Source of the DNA: JBBROS01 sp963752225
Lineage (GTDB): Bacteria; Pseudomonadota; Alphaproteobacteria; Acetobacterales; Acetobacteraceae
Assembly (NCBI GenBank): GCA_963752225.1
Contig: CAVVXS010000007.1
Span: 1,364,001 to 1,428,000, forward strand
Length of the DNA: 64,000 nucleotides
Reading direction: 5' to 3'
Shown: piece after piece, positions 1 to 8,574 of the stretch
Numbering within the stretch: position 1 is the first letter of the stretch
Layout of the letters: each line of letters starts with the position of its first letter
Program-made: the position numbers and the translations under genes
The notes under the pieces: generated by a model
The model's database searches: none
Seen by the model: only the letters and a program-made list of their open reading frames with translations
Told to the model about the DNA's origin: nothing

Positions 1-1
1 C

Positions 2-409
2 GCCGGCGCCAAGCCGATCGTCCTGGTTGCCGCCTGCGCGTTGGTGGACGTGGACGGGCGGGTGCTGCTGACGCGCCGACCGGAAGGCAAGTCGATGGCC
101 GGGCTGTGGGAGTTTCCGGGCGGCAAGCTCGACCCCGGCGAAACCCCCGAAGCGGCCATCATCCGCGAGCTGCGCGAGGAACTGGGCATCGACGTCGCCG
201 AAAGCTGCCTGGCCGCCTTCGCCTTCGCCTCGCACGGCTACGAAAAGTTCCACCTGCTGATGCCGCTCTATCTATGCCGCCGTTGGAGTGGACGCCCGGA
301 AGGGCGCGAGAACCAGACGCTTGCCTGGGTGCCGCCGCGCAAGCTGGCCGACTACCCGATGCCGCCCGCGGACAAGCCGCTGATCCCGTTGCTGCGCGAT
401 TTCCTGTAG
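2..409 (+). CDS. mutT: 8-oxo-dGTP diphosphatase MutT (Nudix), 5' truncated by window edge
   Basis: Nudix hydrolase that removes oxidised dGTP (8-oxo-dGTP to the monophosphate) from the nucleotide pool. The reading frame is open from base 2 and already reads as MutT N-terminal sequence (KPIVLVAACALVD), so the true start lies before the window. An internal TTG at 41 is not a credible start. The Nudix box is complete: GGKLDPGET followed by RELREELGI, with the metal-binding glutamates present. About 135 residues are visible, close to the usual 130-140. In alphaproteobacteria this gene often sits beside argJ or secA, neither of which can be checked here. The next gene is 67 bp downstream. Confidence 0.9.
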   Translation, partial: AGAKPIVLVAACALVDVDGRVLLTRRPEGKSMAGLWEFPGGKLDPGETPEAAIIRELREELGIDVAESCLAAFAFASHGYEKFHLLMPLYLCRRWSGRPEGRENQTLAWVPPRKLADYPMPPADKPLIPLLRDFL

Positions 410-476
410 AAGGCAAGGCTGCCGCCGTTGACCCGCCCCGGGGCGGGCGCCCCCAGACCCGCCGCGAGGACCGACC

Positions 477-1232
477 ATGCCAAATCCAACCGCCTGCCTG
501 CTCGTGATCGGCAATGAGGTGCTGTCGGGCCGCACCCAGGACCTCAACATCAAATTCCTGGCCACCGGGCTTGGCGCGATCGGCATGCCGCTGCGTGAAG
601 TGCGGATCATCCCGGACGTGGCGGACACGATCATCACGACCGTCAACGAGTGCCGCGCCCGGTTCGACCACGTGTTCACCACGGGCGGGATCGGCCCGAC
701 CCATGACGATATCACGAGCGAATGCGTCGCCGCCGCCTTCGGCGTGCCGTGGGAGCCGCATCCCGAGGCCTGGGCGCGCATGGAAAAAAGCTACAAGCCC
801 GGCGAGTTCAACGCCGCCCGGCAACGCATGGCGACCATGCCGCGCGGCGCGACGCTGATCGAGAACGCCATCTCGGTGGCGCCAGGCTTCACCATCGGCA
901 ACGTCCACGTGATGGCCGGGGTGCCGCGCATCATGCAGTCGATGTGGGAAACGCTGGCACCGACGCTGCACGGCGGCACCCCGGTCGAGTCGCGCGCGGT
1001 ACATGCGATGGGCCTCGCCGAAGGGGCGCTTGCCGCCGGGCTCGGCGCCATCCAGGCGCGCTATCCCGAGATCGACCTCGGCAGCTACCCGTTCTACCGC
1101 AGCTCCGGCAACGGCGTGGCGCTGGTGGCCAAGGGCACGGACGCGGAAGCGCTGGAACGCTGCATCGACGAGGTCGCGACGATGATCCGCGAGCTCGGTC
1201 ACGCGCCAGTGATGGGCGAGCCGCCCGCCTGA
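477..1232 (+). CDS. CinA-like molybdopterin-binding domain protein
   Basis: A 251-residue protein of the MoCF_biosynth/CinA N-terminal family. It carries the phosphate-loop-like motif TTGGIGPTHDD near residue 65 and the opening ACLLVIGNEVLSGRTQDLN typical of competence/damage-inducible protein A homologues. It lacks the C-terminal nicotinamide-nucleotide amidohydrolase domain of full-length CinA (about 400 residues), so it is the short form. Short forms are common in alphaproteobacteria and their substrate is not established; molybdopterin or a nucleotide pyrophosphate is possible. The ATG is preceded by AGGACCGACC, a weak ribosome site. The gene probably follows mutT in one transcript, but the 67 bp gap holds a GC-rich palindrome, so this is uncertain. 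Confidence 0.85.
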   Translation: MPNPTACLLVIGNEVLSGRTQDLNIKFLATGLGAIGMPLREVRIIPDVADTIITTVNECRARFDHVFTTGGIGPTHDDITSECVAAAFGVPWEPHPEAWARMEKSYKPGEFNAARQRMATMPRGATLIENAISVAPGFTIGNVHVMAGVPRIMQSMWETLAPTLHGGTPVESRAVHAMGLAEGALAAGLGAIQARYPEIDLGSYPFYRSSGNGVALVAKGTDAEALERCIDEVATMIRELGHAPVMGEPPA

Positions 1233-1301
1233 TACGGCCGCAGTGCAGCATCGGGCGGGGCCTGTGCCCTGCCCGGCGATGCGGGACGCCGCGGCCGGTT
1301 G

Positions 1302-1330
1302 TTGACCCACCCCCCGCGGCTGCCCATACA
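1302..1330 (+). promoter_or_regulatory. Candidate sigma-70 promoter of kdsD
   Basis: TTGACC at 1302-1307 and CATACA at 1325-1330 are separated by exactly 17 bp. The expected start of transcription, about 7 bp after the -10 box, falls at 1337-1339, that is, at the kdsD ATG itself. If used, the transcript would be leaderless. An AAGGA at 1330-1334 could alternatively act as ribosome site on a longer transcript. Confidence 0.4.
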
Positions 1331-1338
1331 AGGACCAC

Positions 1339-2325
1339 ATGACCGCCGCCCTCGCCCTTCAGCCGGCCTCCGCGACCGAGGTCGCCCAAGGCGTGCTCGC
1401 CGCCGAGGCGGCGGGTTTGCGCGCGCTCGCGGCGTCGCTGGATGGTGCTTTCACGGCCGCAGTCGAGCGGCTGGCCGAGTGCAGCGGCCGGGTCGTCTTG
1501 TCCGGAATGGGCAAGTCGGGCCTGGTGGCACGCAAGATCGCCGCGACCCTGGCGTCCACCGGGACGCCATCCCTGTTCGTCCACCCCGCCGAAGCCAGCC
1601 ATGGCGACCTCGGGATGATCGTGCCCGGCGACGCTGTGGTGGCGCTGTCCAACAGCGGCGAGACGTCCGAGCTGGCGGACGTCGTGGCCCATACTCGGCG
1701 CTTCGGCATTCCCTTGATCGCCATCACCGGCCGCACCGGGTCCGCCCTGGCGCGGGCCGCCGACATCGTGCTGCTGCTGCCGCCGGCCGCGGAAGCCTGT
1801 CCGATGGGGCTGACGCCGACCACCAGCACGACGATGCAGGTGGGGCTCGGCGACGCGATCGCAGTGGCCTTGCTGACCCGGCGCGGCTTCACTGCCAGCG
1901 AGTTCTCGGCCTTCCACCCCGGCGGCCGGCTTGGCGCCCAGCTGCGCCGTGTGGCCGACCTGATGCACACCGGGGACGCGGTGCCGCTTGCCCCGATCGA
2001 CTTGCCGATGGATCGTGCGCTGCTCCTCATGACCGGCAAGGGGTTCGGCTGCGTCGGCGCGGTCGCCGCCGACGGACGGTTGGTCGGGGTGCTGACCGAC
2101 GGCGACCTCCGCCGCGCCATGGGGCCGGACCTGCTCGGCCGTAGCATCGGGGAGATCATGAACCCCGCCCCCCGCACGATCGGCGCCGACGCCCTCGCGG
2201 CCGAGGCCCTGCGCGCCATGAACGCTGCGCCACGGCCCATCACGACCCTGTTCGTGATCGACCCGGCGGGCCGTCCCGAGGGGATCCTGCACGTGCACGA
2301 CCTACTCCGGGCGGGCGTGCTGTGA
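1339..2325 (+). CDS. kdsD: Arabinose-5-phosphate isomerase KdsD
   Basis: Converts D-ribulose 5-phosphate to D-arabinose 5-phosphate, the first step of Kdo synthesis for lipopolysaccharide. The 328-residue protein has an N-terminal SIS domain (GMGKSGLVARKIAATLASTG near residue 57, and the HPAEASHGDLG and SNSGETSE phosphosugar motifs) followed by two CBS domains from about residue 205 (DLMHTGDAVP and IMNPAPRTI). The length is normal for the family. It overlaps lptC by 4 bp (GTGA), so translation of the LPS export genes is probably coupled. kdsC, which often lies between kdsD and lptC, is absent here. Confidence 0.95.
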   Translation: MTAALALQPASATEVAQGVLAAEAAGLRALAASLDGAFTAAVERLAECSGRVVLSGMGKSGLVARKIAATLASTGTPSLFVHPAEASHGDLGMIVPGDAVVALSNSGETSELADVVAHTRRFGIPLIAITGRTGSALARAADIVLLLPPAAEACPMGLTPTTSTTMQVGLGDAIAVALLTRRGFTASEFSAFHPGGRLGAQLRRVADLMHTGDAVPLAPIDLPMDRALLLMTGKGFGCVGAVAADGRLVGVLTDGDLRRAMGPDLLGRSIGEIMNPAPRTIGADALAAEALRAMNAAPRPITTLFVIDPAGRPEGILHVHDLLRAGVL

Positions 2326-3035
2326 GCACCACCGACGCCCCGCTCGAGCGCCCGCTGACGCGCGAAGCGGCCCCGCGTCTGAGTTCCAACACCGGGATCC
2401 GCCGCCGCGCGGTGCCGACTGCACGGCGGATCAAGCGGCATCGGCTGGCGGTGGCGGCGGCGAAATGGCTGCTGCCGGTGCTGGCGTTGGCGCTGCTGGG
2501 CTCGATCGCCGCCTGGCCGGAAATTGCGCGCATCAGCGACGGCAGCCGGGTGGCGTTCCGCCGCGCCCTGCAGATCGATCCCGAAAGCGGCCGCATGCTG
2601 CAGCCGAGGTATCGCGGCGTCGACGAGCGCGGCCGGCCCTACACGGTAACGGCCGCGACGGCGCAGCAGACCAGCGCGGAGCGGATCGCGCTCACCGAGC
2701 CCAAGGGCGACATGGTCACCGAAAGCGGCACTTGGGTGATGGGCCAAGCCAAGCAGGGCGTGTTCATCCAGCGCCAGTCGCTGATGGATCTGTCGCAGGA
2801 CGTGTTCCTTTACCGTGAAGACGGCACCGTGCTGCAAACCGACACGATGGCGATGGACCTGAAGGCCGGCGCGGCGACCAGCAGCGACAAGACCCATGCC
2901 GAAGGGCCGTTCGGCACGCTCGACGCGCAGGGCTTCACGCTGGTCGACAAGGGCGCCGTGATCCAGTTCGACGGTGAATCCCATGCCGTGCTGAACGGCG
3001 CCGAACACAAGCCAGCAGCCGAGACCTCACGATGA
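2322..3035 (+). CDS. lptC: LPS export ABC transporter periplasmic protein LptC
   Basis: Bitopic inner-membrane protein of the Lpt machine that hands LPS from LptBFG to LptA. A single membrane segment lies at about residues 46-65 (WLLPVLALALLGSIAAW), after a basic N-terminus rich in Arg, and the rest is periplasmic with the LptC/OstA-type beta fold (residues 85-225). The GTG start at 2322 overlaps the kdsD stop, and the lptC stop overlaps the lptA ATG (ATGA), which fixes both starts. At 237 residues it is slightly longer than E. coli LptC because of its N-terminal cytoplasmic extension. lptF and lptG are not in the window. Confidence 0.88.
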   Translation: MSTTDAPLERPLTREAAPRLSSNTGIRRRAVPTARRIKRHRLAVAAAKWLLPVLALALLGSIAAWPEIARISDGSRVAFRRALQIDPESGRMLQPRYRGVDERGRPYTVTAATAQQTSAERIALTEPKGDMVTESGTWVMGQAKQGVFIQRQSLMDLSQDVFLYREDGTVLQTDTMAMDLKAGAATSSDKTHAEGPFGTLDAQGFTLVDKGAVIQFDGESHAVLNGAEHKPAAETSR

Positions 3036-4036
3036 ACCGCCTTGCACGGGCTGCGGCCGCGGCGCTGCTGCTGGCGTCGGGGGCGGCGTCGGCGCAGGAG
3101 CTGGACCTGTCCTCGGGCGGGGCGATCGACATCACGTCGCGCGACGGGATGGAGTGGCGGCAGAACGAGCAGATGGTGATCGCGCGCGGCGATGCGCGTG
3201 CGGTGCGGGCCAACGTGACCGTGACGGCGGACGTGCTGATCGCCCGCTACCGCCGCAAAGCCGGCGTCACCCAGGCCTCGGCCGGCACTCCGGCGGCCAA
3301 GCCTGGCGCTGCCGGGGCCGCCGGGTCGGACACCGGATCGAACGAGATCTATCGCCTCGAGGCGGAAGGTCACGTCAGAATCTTTACCGCGACCGATCTC
3401 GCCGTCTGCGACAAAGCCGTCTACGACATCGACCAAGCCGTCCTGCTGATGACGGGCAATGGCATGACCATCACCACGCCGACGCAGGTCATGACCGCCC
3501 GCGACACGATGGAATACTGGTCGCAGAAGCACATGGCGGTCGGACGCGGCTTCGCGACGGTCACCACGGATGACGGGCGGCGGGTGGCCGGCGATGTGCT
3601 GGTCGGCTTCACCGCCCCGCCCGCGCCGCCTGGGCAACAGCCCGGGCAGCCGGCAAAGGCCGCGGTGATGCCGCCGGCTGCCGGCAAGCCGAGCGCCGAC
3701 CCGCTCGGCAGCTCGGGCAAGCTGCAGCGGGTCGAGGGCTTCGGCAACGTCCAGGTCCGCACCGCGACCGAGATCGTCAATGGTGACCGCGGCGTGTATG
3801 TCGCCGACACCGGCATCGCCCGCCTGGCCGGCAACGTGCGCATCACCCGCGGCCAGAACCAGCTTGAAGGCGACGAGGCGTTGGTGAATATGCGCACCGG
3901 CATCTCCACCCTGATCCGCGAGCCCGGCAAGCGGGTCGAGGGCCTCGTCATCCCCAACGACGCCAGCACCAAGCCCGCCGCCAAGCCCGCAGCCCCGAAA
4001 GGACCGGCCCCATCGACGCCCGTTCGGACACGCTAG
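3032..4036 (+). CDS. lptA: LPS transport periplasmic protein LptA (OstA-like)
   Basis: Periplasmic bridge protein that carries LPS from LptC toward LptD. The signal peptide is clear (basic start, then a run of Ala/Leu, ending ASAQE near residue 22). The OstA fold occurs in two stretches, around residues 25-180 and 230-310. They are separated by Pro/Ala/Gln-rich insertions near residues 85-105 and 193-230, which makes the protein (334 residues) much longer than E. coli LptA (185). The C-terminus is also Pro/Ala/Lys-rich. The start overlaps the lptC stop by 4 bp. Its last codons overlap the proposed lptB start region in another frame. Confidence 0.9.
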   Translation: MNRLARAAAAALLLASGAASAQELDLSSGGAIDITSRDGMEWRQNEQMVIARGDARAVRANVTVTADVLIARYRRKAGVTQASAGTPAAKPGAAGAAGSDTGSNEIYRLEAEGHVRIFTATDLAVCDKAVYDIDQAVLLMTGNGMTITTPTQVMTARDTMEYWSQKHMAVGRGFATVTTDDGRRVAGDVLVGFTAPPAPPGQQPGQPAKAAVMPPAAGKPSADPLGSSGKLQRVEGFGNVQVRTATEIVNGDRGVYVADTGIARLAGNVRITRGQNQLEGDEALVNMRTGISTLIREPGKRVEGLVIPNDASTKPAAKPAAPKGPAPSTPVRTR

Positions 4037-4806
4037 GCAGTCCCGTCGCGCTTGCCGGCCCCGGTGCCCGCTCGGTCCCGGGCGAGGGTGGGCTCGTCGC
4101 GCGCAGCGTCGGCAAGACCTACAAGAAGCGCGCGGTGGTGCAGGCGGTCAGCGTGCACGTGCAGCGCGGCGAGGCGGTCGGCCTGTTGGGGCCGAACGGT
4201 GCTGGCAAGACCACGACCTTCTACATGATCGTCGGGCTGGTGCGGCCCGACACCGGCCGCATCGAGCTCGACGGCCAGGACATCACCGGCTTGCCGATGT
4301 ATCGCCGCGCCCGGCTCGGCATCGGCTACCTGCCGCAGGAAGCCAGCGTGTTCCGCGGCCTGAACGTGGAGCGCAACATCCTCGCAGCGCTCGAGGTGGT
4401 GGAAAGCGACCCCGACCGCCGCGACCAGATGCTGGACGAGCTGCTGGCGGAGTTCGGCATCAGCCACCTGCGCCGCACCCCCTCGCTCGCGCTGTCGGGC
4501 GGCGAACGGCGCCGGGTCGAGATCGCCCGCGCCTTGGCGAGCCAGCCGAACTACATCCTGCTCGACGAGCCGCTGGCCGGCATCGACCCGATCGCGGTCG
4601 GCGAGATCCGCGACCTCGTGTCGCACCTGAAGGATCGCGGCATCGGCGTGCTGATCACCGACCACAATGTGCGTGAGACGCTGGAGATCATCGACCGCGC
4701 CTACATCATGCACGACGGCCGCGTGCTGATGGAGGGCCGCCCGGACGAGGTTGTGGCGCATGAGGATGTGCGTCGAGTGTATCTCGGAGAACGGTTTAGC
4801 CTATAG
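4012..4806 (+). CDS. lptB: LPS export ABC transporter ATP-binding protein LptB, probable ATC start
   Basis: Cytoplasmic ATPase that powers LPS extraction by LptFG. Motifs: Walker [10 protein letters not shown], signature LSGGERRR, Walker [13 protein letters not shown], and the switch histidine in ITDHNV. Homology extends upstream of the first usual start (GTG at 4135) through [18 protein letters not shown], which forms the first beta strand of the domain. Between the preceding in-frame stop (3865-3867) and 4135 there is no ATG, GTG or TTG. ATC at 4012 sits 8 nt after AAAGGA (3998-4003), so I propose it as the start, giving 264 residues. A base change from ATG is the main alternative. It overlaps the end of lptA by 25 bp. 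Confidence 0.85.
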   Translation: MDARSDTLGSPVALAGPGARSVPGEGGLVARSVGKTYKKRAVVQAVSVHVQRGEAVGLLGPNGAGKTTTFYMIVGLVRPDTGRIELDGQDITGLPMYRRARLGIGYLPQEASVFRGLNVERNILAALEVVESDPDRRDQMLDELLAEFGISHLRRTPSLALSGGERRRVEIARALASQPNYILLDEPLAGIDPIAVGEIRDLVSHLKDRGIGVLITDHNVRETLEIIDRAYIMHDGRVLMEGRPDEVVAHEDVRRVYLGERFSL

Positions 4807-4816
4807 TCTCATCGAC

Positions 4817-6322
4817 ATGGCGATGGGTCCCAGGCTCGAGTTCCGGCAGACGCAATCACTGGTGATGACGCCCCAGCTGCGTCAGGCCATCAAGCTGCTG
4901 CAGTTCACCAACCTGGAAGCCGCCGCCTTCGTCGAGGAGGAGCTCGAGCGCAACCCGCTGCTGGAACGCGACGACCGGCCCGACGCGGTGGCCGAGCGGC
5001 CGGCGCCGGACCAGGCGCCGGAGCGCCTGGACGGCATGGACGCGGCAGCGCTGATCCAGGGCGAGAAGCTGCCCGACGTGGTCGAAGCGGATCACAGCAA
5101 CAATTTCGATACCGGCGGCACGGCAGACGGCGCCCCGTTCGAGCCCGCCTATGCCAGCCGCGCCACGGCCGGCGCCCGCGACCCGTCCGACGAGCGCGGC
5201 ATCGACGACCTGATCGAAGCGCCGCGCAGCCTACGCACCCACCTCGGCGAGCAACTGCGGCTCAGCTTCGCCGACCCGGTGGACCGGATGATCGGCGCCC
5301 AGCTGATCGCCCAGCTCGACCCGGCAGGACGGGTCGCCGTCAGCACCGCCGATCTCGCTGAGGCGATGGGGATCGAGATCGCGCGTGTCGCCGCGGTGCG
5401 CGACCGGATGATGCGGTTCGACCCGACCGGCCTGTTCGCGCCCGATCTGAAAACCTGCCTCGCCGTCCAGCTCTCCGAGCGCAACCGGCTCGACCCGGCG
5501 ATGCAGGCGCTGCTCGACAACCTCGAGATGCTGGCACGGCGTGACCTGCGCGGGTTGCTCGCGGTGTGCGGGGTGGACGCGGAGGACATGACCGACATGG
5601 TCGCCGAGCTGCGTCAGCTCGATCCCAAGCCCGGCGCCGCGTTCGAAGCCGGGCCGATGCAGCAGGTGATCCCGGACGTGCTGATGCGCGCCCTGCCGAA
5701 TGGCGAATGGCTGCTGGAGCTCAACCCCGATACGATGCCGCGGGTGCTGGTGAACGAAAGCTACCACGCCCGGATCATCTCCCAAGTGAGCGGCCAGCAG
5801 GGGGCCGGGCGCGAAACCAAGACCTACCTCAGCGAGCACCTGTCGAGCGCCAACTGGCTCGTGAAGTCGCTGCAGCAGCGGGCCAATACGATCCTGAAGG
5901 TGGCCGCCGAGATCGTGCGGCAGCAGGACGCCTTCTTCCGCCAGGGCGTCGGCCACTTGCGGCCGCTCATCCTGCGCGACGTTGCCGGCGCCGTCGAGAT
6001 GCATGAGAGCACCGTCAGCCGGGTGACCGCCAACAAGTACATCGCGACGCCGCGCGGCATCTACGAACTCAAATACTTCTTCACCACCGCCATCGCGTCG
6101 ACCGCCGGCGGCGAAAGCCATAGCGCCGAAGCGGTCAGGCACCGGATCCGCGCCCTGGTTTTCGCCGAAGACGCCGACGACGTGTTGTCGGACGACGCAA
6201 TTGTTCTCGCGCTCCGTCGCGAGGGCGTGGACATCGCGCGACGGACCGTGGCCAAATATCGCGAGGCGCTGCGAATACCGAGTTCGGTGCAACGCAAGCG
6301 CGAGAAGGCATTGCCGGCATGA
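4817..6322 (+). CDS. rpoN: RNA polymerase sigma-54 factor RpoN
   Basis: Alternative sigma factor recognising -24/-12 promoters and needing an AAA+ activator, typically for nitrogen metabolism and flagella. The Gln/Leu-rich region I is at residues 7-45 (QTQSLVMTPQLRQAIKLLQ). The core-binding region occupies about 140-340, and the RpoN box ARRTVAKYREALRIP lies near the C-terminus. I start it at ATG 4817 (MAMGPRLEF), 10 bp after lptB, because homologues start immediately before this motif; an in-frame open region further upstream lies within lptB. The length (501 residues) is normal. A matching promoter exists in this window upstream of nirB. Confidence 0.96.
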   Translation: MAMGPRLEFRQTQSLVMTPQLRQAIKLLQFTNLEAAAFVEEELERNPLLERDDRPDAVAERPAPDQAPERLDGMDAAALIQGEKLPDVVEADHSNNFDTGGTADGAPFEPAYASRATAGARDPSDERGIDDLIEAPRSLRTHLGEQLRLSFADPVDRMIGAQLIAQLDPAGRVAVSTADLAEAMGIEIARVAAVRDRMMRFDPTGLFAPDLKTCLAVQLSERNRLDPAMQALLDNLEMLARRDLRGLLAVCGVDAEDMTDMVAELRQLDPKPGAAFEAGPMQQVIPDVLMRALPNGEWLLELNPDTMPRVLVNESYHARIISQVSGQQGAGRETKTYLSEHLSSANWLVKSLQQRANTILKVAAEIVRQQDAFFRQGVGHLRPLILRDVAGAVEMHESTVSRVTANKYIATPRGIYELKYFFTTAIASTAGGESHSAEAVRHRIRALVFAEDADDVLSDDAIVLALRREGVDIARRTVAKYREALRIPSSVQRKREKALPA

Positions 6323-6360
6323 AGACCGGCTGAGTCCGCAACGGCAGGAGCGCGCCAACG

Positions 6361-6951
6361 ATGCAGATCACGGTTTCGGGCAAGCAGGTCGAACTTTCCG
6401 ACGCGCTTCGCACCCGGGTGGCGCAGCACCTCGACCAGATAGCCGGCAAGTATTTCGACCACGCTCAGGAAGCGAGCGTCACCTTCAGCCGTGCCCGCAG
6501 CTTCTTCACCTGCGACATCAACGTGCATGCCGGGCGGGGCCTGACGCTGCGTGGCGAAGGTGAGGCGGCCGATGCGCACAGCGCCTTCGATGACGCGGCC
6601 GAGCACATCGCCAAGCGGCTCCGGCGCTACCGCCGGCGCGTCAACGAGCACGCCCGCGACCTCGCCAACCGCGCCCGGCCGGAAGCCGCGCGGCAGTATG
6701 TCCTGCGCCAGGAAGAGGATGCGACCGGGGCGCCTGCCGACGGCGCGGCGGCGCCGACCTATGCCACCGTGATCGCGGAATCAGTCGCCGAGATCGACAC
6801 GCTGAGCGTCAGCGACGCGGTGATGCGGATGGATCTGGCGGACCAGCCAGTGCTGATGTTCCGCAACAGCGGCAACGCCGAGCTGAACGTCGTGTATCGC
6901 CGGGCCGATGGAAACATCGGCTGGATCGACCCGGCCGTCACCAAGAAATAG
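6361..6951 (+). CDS. hpf: Ribosome hibernation-promoting factor, long form
   Basis: Long-type HPF that binds the 30S subunit and dimerises ribosomes into 100S particles during stationary phase or starvation. The N-terminal RaiA/HPF domain covers residues 1-100 (MQITVSGKQVELSDALRTRV, beta-alpha-beta-beta-beta-alpha fold). The C-terminal dimerisation domain covers about 135-195 (SVSDAVMRMDLADQPVLMFRN, VVYRRADGNIGWIDP). It follows rpoN by 38 bp, a widely conserved order. The usual third gene, ptsN, is absent; the next gene is on the other strand. The ribosome site GGAGCG precedes the ATG. Confidence 0.95.
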   Translation: MQITVSGKQVELSDALRTRVAQHLDQIAGKYFDHAQEASVTFSRARSFFTCDINVHAGRGLTLRGEGEAADAHSAFDDAAEHIAKRLRRYRRRVNEHARDLANRARPEAARQYVLRQEEDATGAPADGAAAPTYATVIAESVAEIDTLSVSDAVMRMDLADQPVLMFRNSGNAELNVVYRRADGNIGWIDPAVTKK

Positions 6952-6984
6952 CGGGCAAACCTCCCGCAGGGGACCCGGCGCGGC

Positions 6985-7224
6985 TCAGTGCACCAGCGCC
7001 GGGACCATCTCATGCTGCACGATCGCCTCGAGCGCCATCGACCGGTCGGCCGCCATGGCCATCGGCGAACCGTCCGCCGCGTGGATCGCAAAGGCCGTGT
7101 GCCCGTCCAGCATCACCGGCTTGACGTAGGCCAAGTCGGCCATGCCGAGTTGCATCAGCTGCTCGGCCGTGAGCTTGCGCAGGTCGAATGCGGCGACGTC
7201 GTCGCGGCGTACTTGTCTTGCCAT
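6985..7224 (-). CDS. DUF1150 family protein
   Basis: A 79-residue protein of the alphaproteobacterial DUF1150 family (MARQVRRDD start, LGMADLAYVKPV core). Its function is unknown, but members commonly sit directly downstream of a small heat shock protein, as here. I chose ATG 7224 over the ATG two codons earlier (7230), because GGAGAGGAG is centred 7 nt before 7224 and only 1 nt before 7230. It is tail-to-tail with hpf and lies 186 bp downstream of hsp20 on the same strand, so it may be co-transcribed with it. Confidence 0.85.
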   Translation of the reverse strand: MARQVRRDDVAAFDLRKLTAEQLMQLGMADLAYVKPVMLDGHTAFAIHAADGSPMAMAADRSMALEAIVQHEMVPALVH

Positions 7225-7410
7225 GATCATGCTCCTCTCCAGGCCGCGACCGGCGACCAGGACGTGTGTTTGTTCCGCGGGTAGCCGCCCGCCCGGCCGG
7301 TCCGCGCCGGGCACCATGTCGCGTTGCCTCCAGCGTATCGAGGACGCAACGCGATGACGTCTCAATTGGATGCATGCCGCCATTTCTTGCGCGCGGCACC
7401 CGCGCAATCG

Positions 7411-7893
7411 TCAGCTTGGGTCTTGCTTGTCGTCCACGAGACGGGTGGTCACCATCGAGCCGACCGGGGCGGCCTGCGCGGCCGATGGACGGCTGATCTG
7501 GATCGTCTTGACCCGCACTTCCGGTGTCGGTCGCGCCAAGTCGATGTGCAGCAAGCCGTTGTCGAGCCACGCGCCTTTGACTTCGATGCCCTCGGCGAGC
7601 ACGAACGCCCGCTGGAACTGGCGCGAGGCGATGCCGCGGTGCAGGTAGACGCGCCCTTGCACTTCCTCGGCTTGCCGCCCGCGGATCACAAGTTGGTTGT
7701 CTTCCTGGGTGATCTGCAAGTCGGTCATCGTGAACCCGGCCACCGCCAAAGTGATGCGCAAGGCGTTCGGCCCGGTCTGCTCGATATTGTAGGGCGGATA
7801 CCCGTCGGACGACGTCTTGGACGCACGTTCGAGGATCTGCTCCAAATGATCGAAGCCCAGGAACATGGGCGATGTAAACAAGCGCGTAGTCAT
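7411..7893 (-). CDS. Small heat shock protein Hsp20
   Basis: ATP-independent holdase chaperone of the IbpA/HspA class, 160 residues. The alpha-crystallin domain spans about residues 33-125: YPPYNIEQTG, then the strand region TLAVAGF and DNQLVIRGR, ending with NGLLHIDL. A short N-terminal arm begins MTTRLFTSPMFLGFDHLEQIL. The ATG at 7893 is preceded by GAGGGGG. It is probably controlled by RpoH (gene at 52 kb) and by RNA structure in its leader. It pairs with DUF1150 downstream. A paralogue at 28.5 kb has the same core motifs, so the genome has at least two. Confidence 0.94.
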   Translation of the reverse strand: MTTRLFTSPMFLGFDHLEQILERASKTSSDGYPPYNIEQTGPNALRITLAVAGFTMTDLQITQEDNQLVIRGRQAEEVQGRVYLHRGIASRQFQRAFVLAEGIEVKGAWLDNGLLHIDLARPTPEVRVKTIQISRPSAAQAAPVGSMVTTRLVDDKQDPS

Positions 7894-7973
7894 CTGGCCC
7901 CCTCGGCAGAGCGAAGCAATTGCGGGACCCATTGCGGCACCCCGGCTACAGGAATGTTGGCAGTGACGGCAAG
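7894..7973 (-). promoter_or_regulatory. Candidate RpoH-type promoter and SD-masking leader of hsp20
   Basis: On the minus strand CTTG (7973-7970) and CCTGT (7952-7948) are 17 bp apart, a partial match to the alphaproteobacterial RpoH pattern CTTG-N17/18-CYTAT. Downstream, GGTCCC (7929-7924) can pair with GGGGGCC (7902-7896), which contains the ribosome site just before the ATG. This would hide the ribosome site at low temperature, as RNA thermometers do. Both signals are weaker than those at the second hsp20. Confidence 0.35.
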
Positions 7974-8049
7974 CGATGCAAGGCCTGGACGCCTCGGCTG
8001 ATGCCGCAACGTTGAACGCCGGCCGCCGCCCCGCTACATCGCTTGGCCA

Positions 8050-8574
8050 ATGTCCGATCTCCTTCCCATCCTCATACCACCCGCCCCGATCCTGCGCGCG
8101 AAAGCCCGCCTCGTTGGCCCAGCCGACGACGACGCCGTGCGGGCGTTGGTGCCGCGCATGCTGGCCGCCATGTATGCGGCGCCCGGGATCGGCCTCGCGG
8201 CGCCGCAGGTCGGCGTCGGCCTCCGCCTGGCCGTGGTGGATTTGATGCCGGACGAAAAGCCGGCGCCGCGCCACCTCATCAATCCGGAGATCGTCCGGGT
8301 CAGCGAGGAATGGGCCACCCGCGAGGAGGGCTGCTTGTCGCTGCCGGGCCAATATGCCGACGTGAGCCGGCCGGCCCGGGTGATGGTGCGCTACCTGGAC
8401 CTCGATGGCGTGCGGCAGGAGATCGAGGCGGACGGTCTGCTCGCCGCCTGCTTGCAGCACGAGATCGATCATCTCGATGGTGTGCTGTTCGTCGACCACC
8501 TGTCGGCGCTGAAGCGCAACATGATCCTGCGCCGGCTGGCCAAGGAGATGAAGCAGAAAGCCGCCGCCGGGTGA
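8050..8574 (+). CDS. def: Peptide deformylase
   Basis: Metalloenzyme that removes the N-formyl group from nascent proteins. All three signature motifs are present: [10 protein letters not shown] (near residue 46), EGCLSLPG (near residue 95, metal-ligand Cys) and QHEIDHLDG (near residue 138, two His ligands and catalytic Glu). It has 174 residues, standard length. It overlaps fmt by 4 bp (GTGA at 8571), giving the classic def-fmt couple in which formylation and deformylation enzymes are co-expressed. It is divergent from hsp20. Confidence 0.97.
   Translation: MSDLLPILIPPAPILRAKARLVGPADDDAVRALVPRMLAAMYAAPGIGLAAPQVGVGLRLAVVDLMPDEKPAPRHLINPEIVRVSEEWATREEGCLSLPGQYADVSRPARVMVRYLDLDGVRQEIEADGLLAACLQHEIDHLDGVLFVDHLSALKRNMILRRLAKEMKQKAAAG

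Noticed and set aside
3865..4134. A translational frameshift making an LptA-LptB fusion
   Set aside because: LptA has its own normal stop and the shared region has no slippery sequence. The ribosome site followed by ATC at 4012 explains the gene better.
8043..8570. A 176-codon N-terminal extension of fmt
   Set aside because: It lies within def in another frame and has no homology. The GTGA overlap with def gives a natural start at 8571.
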